Positions 54,392 through 63,487 of a stretch of 64,000 nt of DNA are shown in pieces (position 1 is the stretch's first letter; the number at the start of each line of letters is the position of its first letter). The DNA comes from Nitrospira sp. KM1. Its GTDB lineage: Bacteria; Nitrospirota; Nitrospiria; Nitrospirales; Nitrospiraceae. Location of the stretch: positions 3,472,001-3,536,000 of the forward strand of contig NZ_AP022671.1 in NCBI RefSeq assembly GCF_011405515.1, written 5' to 3'. Under the pieces are notes generated by a model, which was given only the letters and a program-made list of their open reading frames with translations, was not told the DNA's origin and ran no database searches. Position numbers and translations under genes: made by a program.

Positions 54392-55354
54392 TCACGAAGC
54401 CCGTGATTCATTGTCTTGAGCAATCGCAGCATTTCGCATCAAACCCGCGTGTTTGGCCCTTTTGAGTGGACTGGAATGAAATGTCTCGGCGAACCGGGCT
54501 TCGGTGAAATCGGTCAATTCGTCCAGACGCGGGGCAAGGGTGCCTGGCTGAGGCAGGAACTCGGCATGAACCGAGGGGTCCGCGCGAAGGTTAAAAGGAC
54601 ATACATCCAGACAATCGTCGCAACCGAAAATGTGATTTCCTATTGCCGAGGCCAGGTCGTCAGGTATCGACTCACGGTCTCCGCGATACTCGATCGTCAA
54701 ATACGAGATGCACCGTCTTGCGTCCACCACGTATGGTTCGGAAATGGCTCCCGTGGGACATGCCTTGATGCAGAGAGAGCAACTGCCGCATAGATCGGTG
54801 CCAGGTTCGTCGCCCGGCAATTCAAGGGTCGTAAGAATTTCACCGAGCAACAGCCAGGACCCATGATCGGAAGATACAAGGTTGGAATGTTTGCCGATCC
54901 AGCCGATTCCCGCCTGCTGTGCCAGTGATTTTTCCATGATAGGTCCGGTATCGACATAGACGCGTGTCCGTGTATCGGGCACCTGTTCAAGAATCATCGC
55001 CTCCAGCTGACGCAATCGTGATTCCATTACGCCATGATAGTCCTTTCCCCAGGCGTATCGGGCGATGCGGCCCAAACCAGGACCTTCCGTCGGACGGTGT
55101 CCCGTATTGTAATTCATGGCGACGCAAATAATGGAGCGGCATCCCGGCAAGATTCGCCCGGGATCGGCGCGACGAGCCGGATCCCGCTCCATCCATGACA
55201 TCGACGCGTGATAACCACGCTGGAGCCATTCTTGAAGCCGCCTGAGCCGTTGGGGTGCCCCGTGTTCGGAAGGGTCTTGTCTCAACGAAATGATACCGAC
55301 GGCATCGAATCCGAGGGAGCGGGCTTCATGCTTGATCCTCTCAGCGGAAAGCAT
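54392..55354 (-). CDS. queG: Epoxyqueuosine reductase
   Basis: This 320-residue protein has the QueG blocks EARSLGFDAVGI, CRSIICVAMNYNTGH, VDTGPIMEKSLAQQAGIGWI and GKHSNLVS, and two 4Fe-4S motifs (CGSCSLCIKACPTGAI and CDDCLDVCPFN). It reduces epoxyqueuosine in tRNA to queuosine with a cobalamin cofactor. The ATG at 55354 is chosen from homology; no clear ribosome binding site is seen. A secreted-protein gene lies just upstream on the same strand. Confidence 0.93.
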   Translation of the reverse strand: MLSAERIKHEARSLGFDAVGIISLRQDPSEHGAPQRLRRLQEWLQRGYHASMSWMERDPARRADPGRILPGCRSIICVAMNYNTGHRPTEGPGLGRIARYAWGKDYHGVMESRLRQLEAMILEQVPDTRTRVYVDTGPIMEKSLAQQAGIGWIGKHSNLVSSDHGSWLLLGEILTTLELPGDEPGTDLCGSCSLCIKACPTGAISEPYVVDARRCISYLTIEYRGDRESIPDDLASAIGNHIFGCDDCLDVCPFNLRADPSVHAEFLPQPGTLAPRLDELTDFTEARFAETFHSSPLKRAKHAGLMRNAAIAQDNESRAS

Positions 55355-55362
55355 GGCGCGGG

Positions 55363-55734
55363 TCAATGGGGATTGCAGTCGAACCGAACGATAAATTGTA
55401 CGGTGCACTGGGCGGAGGTGCAGCGTCCGCAACTTCCGGTAATTCTGGTTTTCCAGTCGGTTGATTTGTCGTCGAAACGGCAGACCGTTTTGCCGCCTTT
55501 AGAAATAGTCGTCCAGGGTCTATCAGTACCGGGCGTGCGGGCGACCAAACAACCGGCCGGGATCGGCACCTGGCAATTCCGGCTAGTCTCGCCCTTGCCC
55601 ATGCCGAAACTACAGGATCGCTCCGTAGTGGCTGGAAAACTGGGCGTGTCTTGCGCCATTGCTAGAGGGGAGGTCCAAAGAAGCCATCCAGAGATCAGGC
55701 AAACGATTACAACCAGGTGCCGCAGGAGTTGCAT
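55363..55734 (-). CDS. Exported Cys-rich hypothetical protein
   Basis: This 123-residue protein starts with a clear signal peptide (LLRHLVVIVCLISGWLLWTS, cut after AMA). The mature part of about 95 residues has six Cys (SCSF, RNCQ, GCLV, VCRF, SCGRC) and more in QCTV and DCNP, which suggests disulfides. No domain is recognised. It may be cotranscribed with queG (8 bp between). Function is unknown. Confidence 0.7.
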   Translation of the reverse strand: MQLLRHLVVIVCLISGWLLWTSPLAMAQDTPSFPATTERSCSFGMGKGETSRNCQVPIPAGCLVARTPGTDRPWTTISKGGKTVCRFDDKSTDWKTRITGSCGRCTSAQCTVQFIVRFDCNPH

Positions 55735-55843
55735 ACGGCAGATCGTACCACAGGGCTTACGCTTGCGGCTATGCTTGCGGCCATGATGGACTCTGCGTAG
55801 AATGCGCCCAGGTTCAGGGCATCATCTTCTCCCAGGAGGGATC

Positions 55844-56956
55844 ATGCTGGCGACACGGATACGGCAGAAGGAAGGGACGTTCTATTTCATCGGGTATCAG
55901 GCGGTGGATCTGCTGTCGAAAGTCCGATTCACGAGCCGATATTTTTTTGAGGGAGAGGAACTGGCCCAGTCCAAGTTATCGGATAACGACGAGGTCGCTC
56001 AATTCATCGCCGGCATTGAACGGAGCGAAAAGGGATTTCAACGATTATTGAACCGGCAAAAGATCAAGCAGATCGTCAATTTCTACGAAACGGTCGTCGT
56101 CCAGCCCATGATTCCGGGCACAGTCCTGTTATTCACTGACGAAACATTGCGATTTCAACGGTCTGCTGATTCCGAATCTATCGGACATCTGAGCGAACCC
56201 AAAGGAAAGTATCTGATCATCGATGGTCAGCACCGGCTGGCCGGGCTCCATTTCTTCCAACAGCGTCATCCAGATCAGATCAGCAACGTCGAGGTGCCCT
56301 GTATCCTGTTCGACGGTCGAAGCGGCGACTTTGCTACGGAGATGTTCGTGATCATCAACAGCACGCATACCCGCATCAATCGCTCCCACCTGGTGGACCT
56401 GTATGAGAAAGTATCCTGGGAAAGTCCTGAGAAGAAATTCTCGGCCAAGGTCGTGAACATGCTGTACGGGGAAGATGATTCGCCGCTTCAATACAAGATC
56501 AACAGACTCGGTGGCCGCAGCAGACAGGAAAAATGGGTGCTCCAGTCGGAAATCTTCAACGAACTCCTCAAAGTGGTGATCGCACACAAACGGTGGATGG
56601 AATCCCATTTCGACATGAAGGCGGACCGTCTGTATGCCTTGATCCGGGACTACTTGAAGGGGGTCAAAGAGGTCATGGAAAGTGTCTGGGGTGACAACGA
56701 TCGGTATATGTTTACCCGCGACGTGACGCTCAAAGCGTTGTTCCGGGTCCTGGACGATATCATTGTGGACCGCAAGCTTGTCGCCGATTGGGAAGCTCAG
56801 CGCTCGCCCAAGCCGTTTGCAGAACTGCTTAAGCCGTGGGCCGCTCTTGGGAAAGAGTTCAAGGCGGAAGGATTTTATGAGCGGTTCCCTGCGAAAGGGC
56901 AATTGGAACGCGTTCGCAAGATCCATCAGCGATTATTGGATGCGATCGTCGGGTAG
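55844..56956 (+). CDS. DGQHR-domain protein (DndB/DpdB-like)
   Basis: This 370-residue protein has the DGQHR motif in YLIIDGQHRLAGLHFF near residue 130, followed by FVIINSTHTRINRSHLVDLY, both hallmarks of the DGQHR/DndB superfamily, a ParB-like fold. DndB represses the dnd phosphorothioation genes; DpdB belongs to a 7-deazaguanine DNA-modification cluster. No dnd or dpd partner is seen here. CAGGAGGG supports the ATG at 55844. Its stop overlaps the start of the next gene, so both are probably coexpressed. Confidence 0.85.
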   Translation: MLATRIRQKEGTFYFIGYQAVDLLSKVRFTSRYFFEGEELAQSKLSDNDEVAQFIAGIERSEKGFQRLLNRQKIKQIVNFYETVVVQPMIPGTVLLFTDETLRFQRSADSESIGHLSEPKGKYLIIDGQHRLAGLHFFQQRHPDQISNVEVPCILFDGRSGDFATEMFVIINSTHTRINRSHLVDLYEKVSWESPEKKFSAKVVNMLYGEDDSPLQYKINRLGGRSRQEKWVLQSEIFNELLKVVIAHKRWMESHFDMKADRLYALIRDYLKGVKEVMESVWGDNDRYMFTRDVTLKALFRVLDDIIVDRKLVADWEAQRSPKPFAELLKPWAALGKEFKAEGFYERFPAKGQLERVRKIHQRLLDAIVG

Positions 56957-57536
56957 AAACACCGGCTATCGGTTGGTGCACATTGCCGTACTCGGTCTGG
57001 CCGTTCTTCTTCCCATCTGTCCACTTCAACTCTTCGCCGCTTTGGATTCAGGGGAAGTAGACGTCACGACAGGGGCGGATGGGGCCATCCATGCCAAAGC
57101 GCACCTGCTCTTTTCTGCCGCGCCTGAAATCATCTCCGCGTTGTTGACGGATTATGCGCATTGGCCCGATTTGTTCGAGGTGCGCATGCGCGTGGCAAGT
57201 GTGACGATGCAGCATGGCGTGGCGACGACAGACCTGCGGATCGAGCATGCACTGATGCCGGGGGAGCGCCGGCTTATTACAGAGTCGCGCCAATTCCCGG
57301 ACGGAAGGATCGTCACGGATCTTGCCGGCGGTGGTGATTTCAAGCGATATCATCGTGAGTGGAGGCTTGGAGCAGGCGCGACTCCGAATCAAACAGTCGC
57401 CGATTTTGAACTGATCGTTGCGATCGACACCATGGTGCCGGACTGGATGATCGCATTGGCCACGAGGCGCGAACTCGAATCTCATTTTCGAATTGTGAAG
57501 GAGAAGGCTGCTCGGCGGGCTACTCAGGAAAGGTGA
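56940..57536 (+). CDS. Exported SRPBCC/START-like protein
   Basis: This 198-residue protein has an N-terminal signal sequence (LVHIAVLGLAVLLPICPLQL) and a lipid-binding SRPBCC-type domain: IHAKAHLLFSAAPEIISALL, TDYAHWPDLFEV, EWRLGAGATPNQTV, and a final helix (RELESHFRIVKEKA). Such domains bind hydrophobic ligands. The ATG overlaps the end of the DGQHR gene by 17 bp. It converges with thiI and their 3' ends overlap by 17 bp. Confidence 0.75.
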   Translation: MRSSGRNTGYRLVHIAVLGLAVLLPICPLQLFAALDSGEVDVTTGADGAIHAKAHLLFSAAPEIISALLTDYAHWPDLFEVRMRVASVTMQHGVATTDLRIEHALMPGERRLITESRQFPDGRIVTDLAGGGDFKRYHREWRLGAGATPNQTVADFELIVAIDTMVPDWMIALATRRELESHFRIVKEKAARRATQER

Positions 57537-58698
57537 ACGTTGTGTTCTCGGCCTTGTCGATGCCCTGTTTGACCAGTCCGCCGATATCCAGAGCCCGCTC
57601 GACTTTGCGGATGTCATCGAGGCGAGTCTTGGTGCTGGGGTGGGCGGGGGTGAAGAGGGAGCAGCAATCCTGATCCGGTTCAATGGAAATAGGAAAGGTT
57701 CCAATTCTCGTAGCTTCCTCCGTAATTTCCAGCTTGTCCATGCCGATGAGCGGACGGAGAATCGGAAACTCCGATGCTTCTTCGATCACGCAGAGGTTCT
57801 CCGGAGTTTGCGACGCTACTTGGCCGAGACTGTCTCCGGTCACAAGACCCCAACAATGTTCCCGGTTAGCAAATTCCCCGGCGATTCTCACCATCAAACG
57901 GCGATACAGGACCACGCGATACGGAGCCGGTGCCCTCGCGACGATTTCCCGCTGAATTTCTCCGAATGGCACGACATATAGGCGGCTGTGCCGTTGGTAG
58001 GCGGACAGCAACTTGACCAGTTCGTGCACTTTTTCTTCCGAGGCCCTGCTCACGAGAGGCCGCCCCGTGAAATGGACAAAGACCGCATCGCATCCTCGCT
58101 TCATCATCCGATAGGCGGCCACCGGTGAATCGATCCCTCCTGAAATAAGACAAGCCACCGTTCCGCTGACTCCGACGGGCATTCCTCCCGGACCCTGTAT
58201 CTTTCCCGTCGAATAGAAGGCCTCTTTCGACAGCAACTCGATGTATACCGTCAGGTCAGGGTCGATGAGCCGTACCTTCTTATTCGTCGCTTCGCGCAGG
58301 TGTTCCCCCACGGCACGTTCCACATCCATGGAGGTGAGGGATAGTCGTTTGTCGGCCCGTTTGGCCGTGATTCGAAATGTGTCGAAGGCGCGATGTTGCA
58401 CGGCCTCCGCCGCTCCGCGCATCAATTCTCTCAGGTCGGGATTCGCGAGGTCCAGCGGGACGGATTCAGCGAGTGAAAAATTTGCAATGCCAAACACCCG
58501 TGCCAGACGCTCAGTCACAATCTGGTCGTCAAGTTGCGCGGGGAGGAGGATTCGAATGCGGCTCCGAAGACGCTCGATTCTCTTCACCCCGAGGTCTTGG
58601 AGCACGTATCGTATGTTAAGAACAAGACGCTGTTCGAAAAAGTTCCGGTTGCGCCCTTTGAGCGCGAGTTCATGATAATGGACAATGACGCAACGCAT
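57520..58698 (-). CDS. thiI: tRNA 4-thiouridine synthase ThiI, without rhodanese domain
   Basis: This 392-residue protein has a ferredoxin-like/THUMP region (about 1-165, with DTFRITAKRADKRLSLTS), the PP-loop LISGGIDSPVAAYRMMKRGC, FVHFTGRPLV, and the ThiI C-terminal CCSLFTPAHPSTKTRL. The E. coli enzyme has an extra C-terminal rhodanese domain, missing here, so sulfur must be passed in another way. Since thiazole is made by a sulfide-type Thi4, its job is probably only s4U8 in tRNA. Confidence 0.93.
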   Translation of the reverse strand: MRCVIVHYHELALKGRNRNFFEQRLVLNIRYVLQDLGVKRIERLRSRIRILLPAQLDDQIVTERLARVFGIANFSLAESVPLDLANPDLRELMRGAAEAVQHRAFDTFRITAKRADKRLSLTSMDVERAVGEHLREATNKKVRLIDPDLTVYIELLSKEAFYSTGKIQGPGGMPVGVSGTVACLISGGIDSPVAAYRMMKRGCDAVFVHFTGRPLVSRASEEKVHELVKLLSAYQRHSRLYVVPFGEIQREIVARAPAPYRVVLYRRLMVRIAGEFANREHCWGLVTGDSLGQVASQTPENLCVIEEASEFPILRPLIGMDKLEITEEATRIGTFPISIEPDQDCCSLFTPAHPSTKTRLDDIRKVERALDIGGLVKQGIDKAENTTFTFPE

Positions 58699-58762
58699 GG
58701 AGGTGATGGTGGCCGCTTACATGGGCATGGAATGCCGGCTGAGCACCGCGTGACGAAGACGG

Positions 58763-59683
58763 TCAGGCATGAAGGGATTCCAGATATCGCTCTGCATCGA
58801 TTGCGGCCATGCAGCCCGTTCCTGCGGCCGTGACTGCCTGGCGGTAGACGGGGTCTTGGACATCGCCGGCTGCAAATATTCCTGGGATACTGGTCATCGT
58901 TCCGCGAGAAGTCCTGATATACCCTCTCTGGTCCATGTCGAGCTGGCCAGAGAACAAGGCCGTATTTGGACGATGACCGATGGCCACGAACACTCCGGCA
59001 CCGGGGAGCTCAGCGGTCTTCCCGGTGACGATGTTTTTCAGCTTGGCTCCGGTCACAAACGCGTCTCCAAGGATGTCCTCGACCACCGAATTCCACACAA
59101 AAGCGATTTTTTCGTTTTTTAATGCACGGTCCTGCATAATTTTCGATGCCCGAAGTCTGTCTCGCCGGTGGACTACCGATACTTTTGTCGCGAATTTCGT
59201 CAAAAAGGTCGCTTCCTCCAGTGCACTGTCTCCTCCTCCGACCACGATCAATTCCTTGCCGCGGAAAAAAAATCCGTCGCAGGTGGCGCAGGTGGACACC
59301 CCGTGCCCCGTCAGGCGGAGTTCATTTTTCAGCCCGAGCTGAATTGCAGAAGCGCCGGTGGCGATGATCACGGCCTTCGTTTCAATGGTGCCTCCTGAGT
59401 CCACATCGATAGTAAATGGGTGCGCACCGAATGCGACCTTCGTCACGTCTCCGGTCAAGAATTCTGTACCAAAGCGCTCGGCTTGCCCGCGCATTTCTTT
59501 CATCAACTCCGGCCCCATGATGCCTTTGGCGAATCCAGGAAAGTTTTCCACTTCTGTGGTTGTCGTAAGCTGTCCACCCGATTGCCACCCTTCGATCACG
59601 AGAGGAGACAGGTTCGCTCTCGCCGCATAGACGGCAGCGGTGAGCCCGGCCGGTCCTGAGCCGATGATGACCACGCGTCGCAC
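58763..59683 (-). CDS. trxB: Thioredoxin reductase
   Basis: This 306-residue flavoprotein has FAD motif IIGSGPAGLTAAVYAARA, redox motif CATCDG (Cys 132 and 135), NADPH loop VVGGGDSALEEA, and GVFVAIGHRPNT with a C-terminal GIFAAGDVQDPVYRQAVTAA. It keeps thioredoxin reduced. It stands between coaE and thiI on the minus strand. Confidence 0.96.
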   Translation of the reverse strand: MRRVVIIGSGPAGLTAAVYAARANLSPLVIEGWQSGGQLTTTTEVENFPGFAKGIMGPELMKEMRGQAERFGTEFLTGDVTKVAFGAHPFTIDVDSGGTIETKAVIIATGASAIQLGLKNELRLTGHGVSTCATCDGFFFRGKELIVVGGGDSALEEATFLTKFATKVSVVHRRDRLRASKIMQDRALKNEKIAFVWNSVVEDILGDAFVTGAKLKNIVTGKTAELPGAGVFVAIGHRPNTALFSGQLDMDQRGYIRTSRGTMTSIPGIFAAGDVQDPVYRQAVTAAGTGCMAAIDAERYLESLHA

Positions 59684-59727
59684 GCAAACAATCTAACACA
59701 GCGCCGCTTGCGATTGACACGGCGCCA

Positions 59728-60330
59728 TTAAGCCAGCCGCTTCAGACTTTTGTAGAGAGCACGTACGGCGGTATGGAGTTGTTGGGGCGAGTCCGATCCG
59801 TCGAGTATCCAATTCGCCCGTCTCGCTTTGCGATCCAGCGGCATCTGGCTCTGGATCCGCCGGAGGGCGTCCGCTCTGTTGAGACCATTGCGCTGCCTAA
59901 GTCGCATCAGTTGCGTTGATTGGGCAGCCGTGACGACGATGGTGTAATCCACGCGCCTATCGATTCCCGTCTCGAACAGCAGAGGGACATCGTAAATCAC
60001 CACCACTTTGGGGTTTCTCGTGGTTGCAGCCTTCGTCAACCGCCGTTGTTCGCGAGCAACAAACGGATGAACGATGTTTTCCAGCATGCGGCGTTTGGCG
60101 CGGTCGCGAAAGACAACTGCGCCCAAGGCGCAACGGTCAACGGTTCCGTCAGGATTGAGAATCCCGGTTCCAAAAGCCTTTCGAATCTTTCTCCAGGCGG
60201 GTGTGCCTGGAGTCACGACCTGGCGAGCCAGCCGGTCCGCATCGATCACCATGGCCCCTAACCGTCGAAACATCAGAGCCACAGTACTTTTCCCTGTTGC
60301 CACGCCTCCAGTCAGACCTATCAGGATCAT
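59728..60330 (-). CDS. coaE: Dephospho-CoA kinase
   Basis: This 200-residue P-loop kinase has the start MILIGLTGGVATGKSTV, DADRLARQVV, and VYDVPLLFE-like sequence (IYDVPLLFETG). It adds the 3'-phosphate of coenzyme A, the last step of the pathway. The open frame continues upstream by 104 codons without family similarity; ATG 60330 fits the family and 60348 is the only near alternative. Confidence 0.95.
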   Translation of the reverse strand: MILIGLTGGVATGKSTVALMFRRLGAMVIDADRLARQVVTPGTPAWRKIRKAFGTGILNPDGTVDRCALGAVVFRDRAKRRMLENIVHPFVAREQRRLTKAATTRNPKVVVIYDVPLLFETGIDRRVDYTIVVTAAQSTQLMRLRQRNGLNRADALRRIQSQMPLDRKARRANWILDGSDSPQQLHTAVRALYKSLKRLA

Positions 60331-60420
60331 GGCGGGCGAGAATACCATGCTGATCAGAGACTTCCCATACGAAATCCGTCGGTTGACTTCTCGAAGGATG
60401 TCCCTGTAAGAGCTAAACCC

Positions 60421-61446
60421 ATGCGTGTTGGAAGCGGCATCCATTTTGCGGCGATGGTCCTGGTTGCTTGTCTCGACCCTGCGTTTGCAGCCGAACCGGT
60501 CAACCAGACCGCTCGTACCATTGTCGTGGCGCTGGACGGCAGCGGCGACTTTATATCCATCCAGGAGGCAGTGGATTCGGCCAAGAAAGGAGACACGGTG
60601 TTTCTTAAGCCTGGCCGGTACAGTCAGGACGTCACTGTTCATAGTAAGGAACGGGTCAAACTGGTAGGCGCGGGACGCGACGCAGTGACCCTGGTCGGTC
60701 GCGAGGATGTGGTGGGGGTGCTACACGTCGGCAAATGGCCTTATGGAGCCACGGACATAGAGATCAGCGATATGACCATTGAGGAACACGGCGGTCACGC
60801 CGTCGGTCTGTTCAATGGCCGAGGAGTGACTCTTCGCAGATTGACCGTGAACGGGATGCTGTTCAGTCAGCAGTTCGATGATATACGAATCGAAGACTGC
60901 GCAATCGGAGGCAGTGAGACTACCGGTGTACAATTTGCCGATTCGCAAGCGGTACTGCTCGGCAATTTCATCCATGACAACGACCACGGGGTCAATGTTG
61001 CAGGGAAATCGAAAGTTCGGCTAGAGCGAAATATCATTGTGAGGAGTTTGTTCGAGGCCATCGTCGTTACGGACAAGGCCAAAGCCACACTGGTAAGCAA
61101 CACGCTGGTGAAAAACGGGGGTGGGGTGGCGTTCCTTGGACAGTCGGAGAGTGAAGTCAGCGGAAACGTCGTTGGACTCAATAAGGTCGGATTTCTCGTG
61201 GCATCTTCCAGTCGGGCTACCACCTCCTATAACTCACTATATGGCAACGAGTGGGATTATGGGCGTGCTGGTACTCCCAATGAACCGGCACCTGACCTCA
61301 AGCAACAGTCAGATATTACCGGAGACCCGTACTTTGTCGATCCGGCCCATGACGATTTCCGTCTGCGCGGCGACACTCCGCTACGAAAAATCGGCGAGTT
61401 TCCATTCCTCGGCGCCCTCCCCCCCATTACCACCTCTTCCCCATAG
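60421..61446 (+). CDS. Exported right-handed beta-helix protein
   Basis: This 341-residue protein has a signal peptide ending LDPAFA, then DGSGDFISIQEAVDSAKKGD with FLKPGRYSQDVTV, the pectin-lyase-like opening. Parallel beta-helix (PbH1) coils follow (IEDCAIGGSETTGVQFADS, LLGNFIHDNDHGVNV, RLERNIIVRSLFEAIVV). NosD/PbH1 proteins bind or cleave polysaccharides outside the cell; no catalytic residues can be assigned. It is divergent from coaE. Confidence 0.85.
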   Translation: MRVGSGIHFAAMVLVACLDPAFAAEPVNQTARTIVVALDGSGDFISIQEAVDSAKKGDTVFLKPGRYSQDVTVHSKERVKLVGAGRDAVTLVGREDVVGVLHVGKWPYGATDIEISDMTIEEHGGHAVGLFNGRGVTLRRLTVNGMLFSQQFDDIRIEDCAIGGSETTGVQFADSQAVLLGNFIHDNDHGVNVAGKSKVRLERNIIVRSLFEAIVVTDKAKATLVSNTLVKNGGGVAFLGQSESEVSGNVVGLNKVGFLVASSSRATTSYNSLYGNEWDYGRAGTPNEPAPDLKQQSDITGDPYFVDPAHDDFRLRGDTPLRKIGEFPFLGALPPITTSSP

Positions 61447-61635
61447 TTCAAACTTTTCCCTATAACGCAAATAAAACCTGCGCTTACAATGTCGTTGGCG
61501 TTCAAGCGACGATCATGTGCTATGCTGTTTGTATCTGACGATTGACCACAAAATGGTTGGCTCAAGAATTGCTGGGTATTAGCCGATATCTGTAACAAGA
61601 ACAAGCCTGAACGCAGTCATTAAGAGGAGCAGACA

Positions 61636-61821
61636 GTGGCGAGTTACCGGCAAGATTTGGAAAAAAGGTGTGGGGACGGGATTCCCTCACTAGACGATAT
61701 CGAGCCGGGGAAAATCGTCGGAGCCGTCATTCCCATGTCCGAGCGTGCCCAGACACAAATGCGGGATAGCATAGAAGTGATCGACTACTTGCTCAATCAA
61801 GAACGCGTTGTCTGGAGTTAG
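61636..61821 (+). CDS. Small hypothetical protein
   Basis: This 61-residue protein has a GTG start with GAGGAG eight bases upstream, which is its main support. It is polar, with a Gly/Ile-rich middle (PGKIVGAVIPMSERAQTQ) and an acidic C-terminal helix. No domain is known. About 190 bp upstream of it, after the beta-helix gene, shows no recognised element. Confidence 0.5.
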   Translation: MASYRQDLEKRCGDGIPSLDDIEPGKIVGAVIPMSERAQTQMRDSIEVIDYLLNQERVVWS

Positions 61822-62014
61822 CCCTGGTCCTTCCCACCTTCTCGCAACTGCACCGTTGACATCGGTTGAGTTCCTCCGTAGCCTGCTGCGAGTCCTGTCG
61901 ATAGCTATAGAGTTACAGGGATAGAATTTCACTCCAGAGCGTCCGCTAGGGTTTCACGCGATGTGGCCGCCATGCCGATCATGTAGGTGCGGCTCGCAAT
62001 GTCGGACATTGCTC

Positions 62015-62467
62015 ATGTATGTTCGATCTGCACCTGTCGGTATGCTTGTCCTGCTCTGTTCCGCTGGTTGCAATAGCGATCTTCCCGATCCGGCCACCAC
62101 GGCCGTGGACGAACTCAGAGCGAAAGTGACTCTGACGCGCGTAGCCACTCATCCATTTCTTGCACGGTTCAACCTCAAGTTAGATGTGAATGTGAATGAA
62201 GCGTGCTCAGCGTCGGCCGACCTATTTCCCGACACGGGCGGCGTGAGCAGGCGAAATCTTTATGTCAGGTCCGACGGCCGGTTATACGTCATAGGGCAAT
62301 TCGATGTCCGAGCGTTTGATGCAAAACAATGTCAGGTGTCTCTTGTTGAGTTCCGTTCGATTCAAGACGGGATGCGATATTTGGGGACATTCGATGTTGA
62401 CCGTGAGAAGGGGTGGACATTTGTTCCTGCCTCCGTGCGGCCTGAGCGGCTGTTCGAGAAACTCTAG
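62015..62467 (+). CDS. Putative lipoprotein
   Basis: This 150-residue product has a short hydrophobic signal (VGMLVLLCSAGC) with a lipobox-like CSAGC, so it is probably a lipoprotein. The mature part has two more Cys (NEACSA and AKQCQV) and alternating beta-like stretches, with no recognised domain. The start (ATG 62015) is chosen by the signal peptide; an ATG at 61961 is possible but gives a long Cys-rich leader. Confidence 0.6.
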   Translation: MYVRSAPVGMLVLLCSAGCNSDLPDPATTAVDELRAKVTLTRVATHPFLARFNLKLDVNVNEACSASADLFPDTGGVSRRNLYVRSDGRLYVIGQFDVRAFDAKQCQVSLVEFRSIQDGMRYLGTFDVDREKGWTFVPASVRPERLFEKL

Positions 62468-62551
62468 AGCAGGGATTGGGTCTGTAACGGTTCAGATCAA
62501 CGAACTCGACAGGATGCCATAGACGACCAAATCACGAGACTCACAGGATCT

Positions 62552-62749
62552 ATGAAGCAGCCGATTATCGGATATCATCAAGACGAACAGGGAGATTGGG
62601 TCGCCGATTTGGCGTGCGGTCATGGCCAACATGTGCGCCATCATCCACCCATGACGAACAGGCCATGGGTACTTACGGTTTCCGGACGACAAGACCATTT
62701 GGGCAGCTTTCTCGATTGCAAACGATGCGAGGAACCGAGTTCATTTTGA
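62552..62749 (+). CDS. DUF3565 family protein
   Basis: This 65-residue protein closely follows the DUF3565 pattern: MKQPIIGYHQDEQGDWVADL, CGHGQHVRHHPP, NRPWVLT, and a final LDCKRC. Two Cys-containing motifs and three His suggest a metal site. The function of the family is not known. It appears complete and independent. Confidence 0.85.
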   Translation: MKQPIIGYHQDEQGDWVADLACGHGQHVRHHPPMTNRPWVLTVSGRQDHLGSFLDCKRCEEPSSF

Positions 62750-62845
62750 CGATTTTCTTGGGACTCCTAGCCCGCCGGTGCTACTCTCTTCTTGCGCTGC
62801 ATTCTCTAACATTCCGAGGACATCTGCCAGGTGGGGGATACTGCT

Positions 62846-63478
62846 ATGACCACACTTGCTATCGGGAAGGCGGGATCCGCTGAACTCAAAGATCAGCGGA
62901 GGCTGCATCGAATTCAAAAGGGATATGCATTGTGGATTGGCTTGCTCTTGTTTTTGTATTCATCGTTATTCTTCACGCTCGCCTTCTTTGGCCCCCATCT
63001 ACAACCGCTCATGACGCTTTATACAACCCGATCTCTCATCGAACGGCAGGAAGCGGCAGTGGAACTCCTGACATTGAGCGAGACCGTTTGGGTAGCCGTA
63101 CCAGTTCTGTTTTTTGGAGCGGTCGTGTTCAGTCTCATCCTCACAAGGCGCGTCGCAGGCCCGTTGAGGAATCTGGAACTGAGCGTTGGAGAATGGGCTC
63201 AGGGGAATCTGACCGCTCGATTGCAGTTCAGGAAAACGGATAGGCTTGATCATTTGGCGACATCGATCAACGGAGCCATCGAAACCATTGAAGGAGCGTT
63301 CATCACCGTTTCGGGGGAGCATACTCGAGCACTCACTGCACTCGACAGAGCCCGGGCGGCCATTCAGTTGTCCCCAGCATTGTCTCAGGATCTTCTCAAA
63401 AATCTGACCGACGCCTCGGAAGCTTTAACCCGTGCTGAGGCATCGGTCGAGCGATTTCGATTCAGAAAGTCGAATTAG
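62846..63478 (+). CDS. Membrane protein with HAMP domain
   Basis: This 210-residue protein has two membrane segments (residues about 28-50 and 83-103) with a short outside loop, then a HAMP domain (TRRVAGPLRNLELSVGEWAQ, GNLTARLQFRKTDRLDHLAT) and a C-terminal helical coiled stretch. It lacks a kinase, cyclase or methyl-accepting signalling domain. It may transmit membrane state to a partner, perhaps the following pilin-like system, which starts 10 bp downstream. Confidence 0.75.
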   Translation: MTTLAIGKAGSAELKDQRRLHRIQKGYALWIGLLLFLYSSLFFTLAFFGPHLQPLMTLYTTRSLIERQEAAVELLTLSETVWVAVPVLFFGAVVFSLILTRRVAGPLRNLELSVGEWAQGNLTARLQFRKTDRLDHLATSINGAIETIEGAFITVSGEHTRALTALDRARAAIQLSPALSQDLLKNLTDASEALTRAEASVERFRFRKSN

Positions 63479-63487
63479 GGTCGTCGT

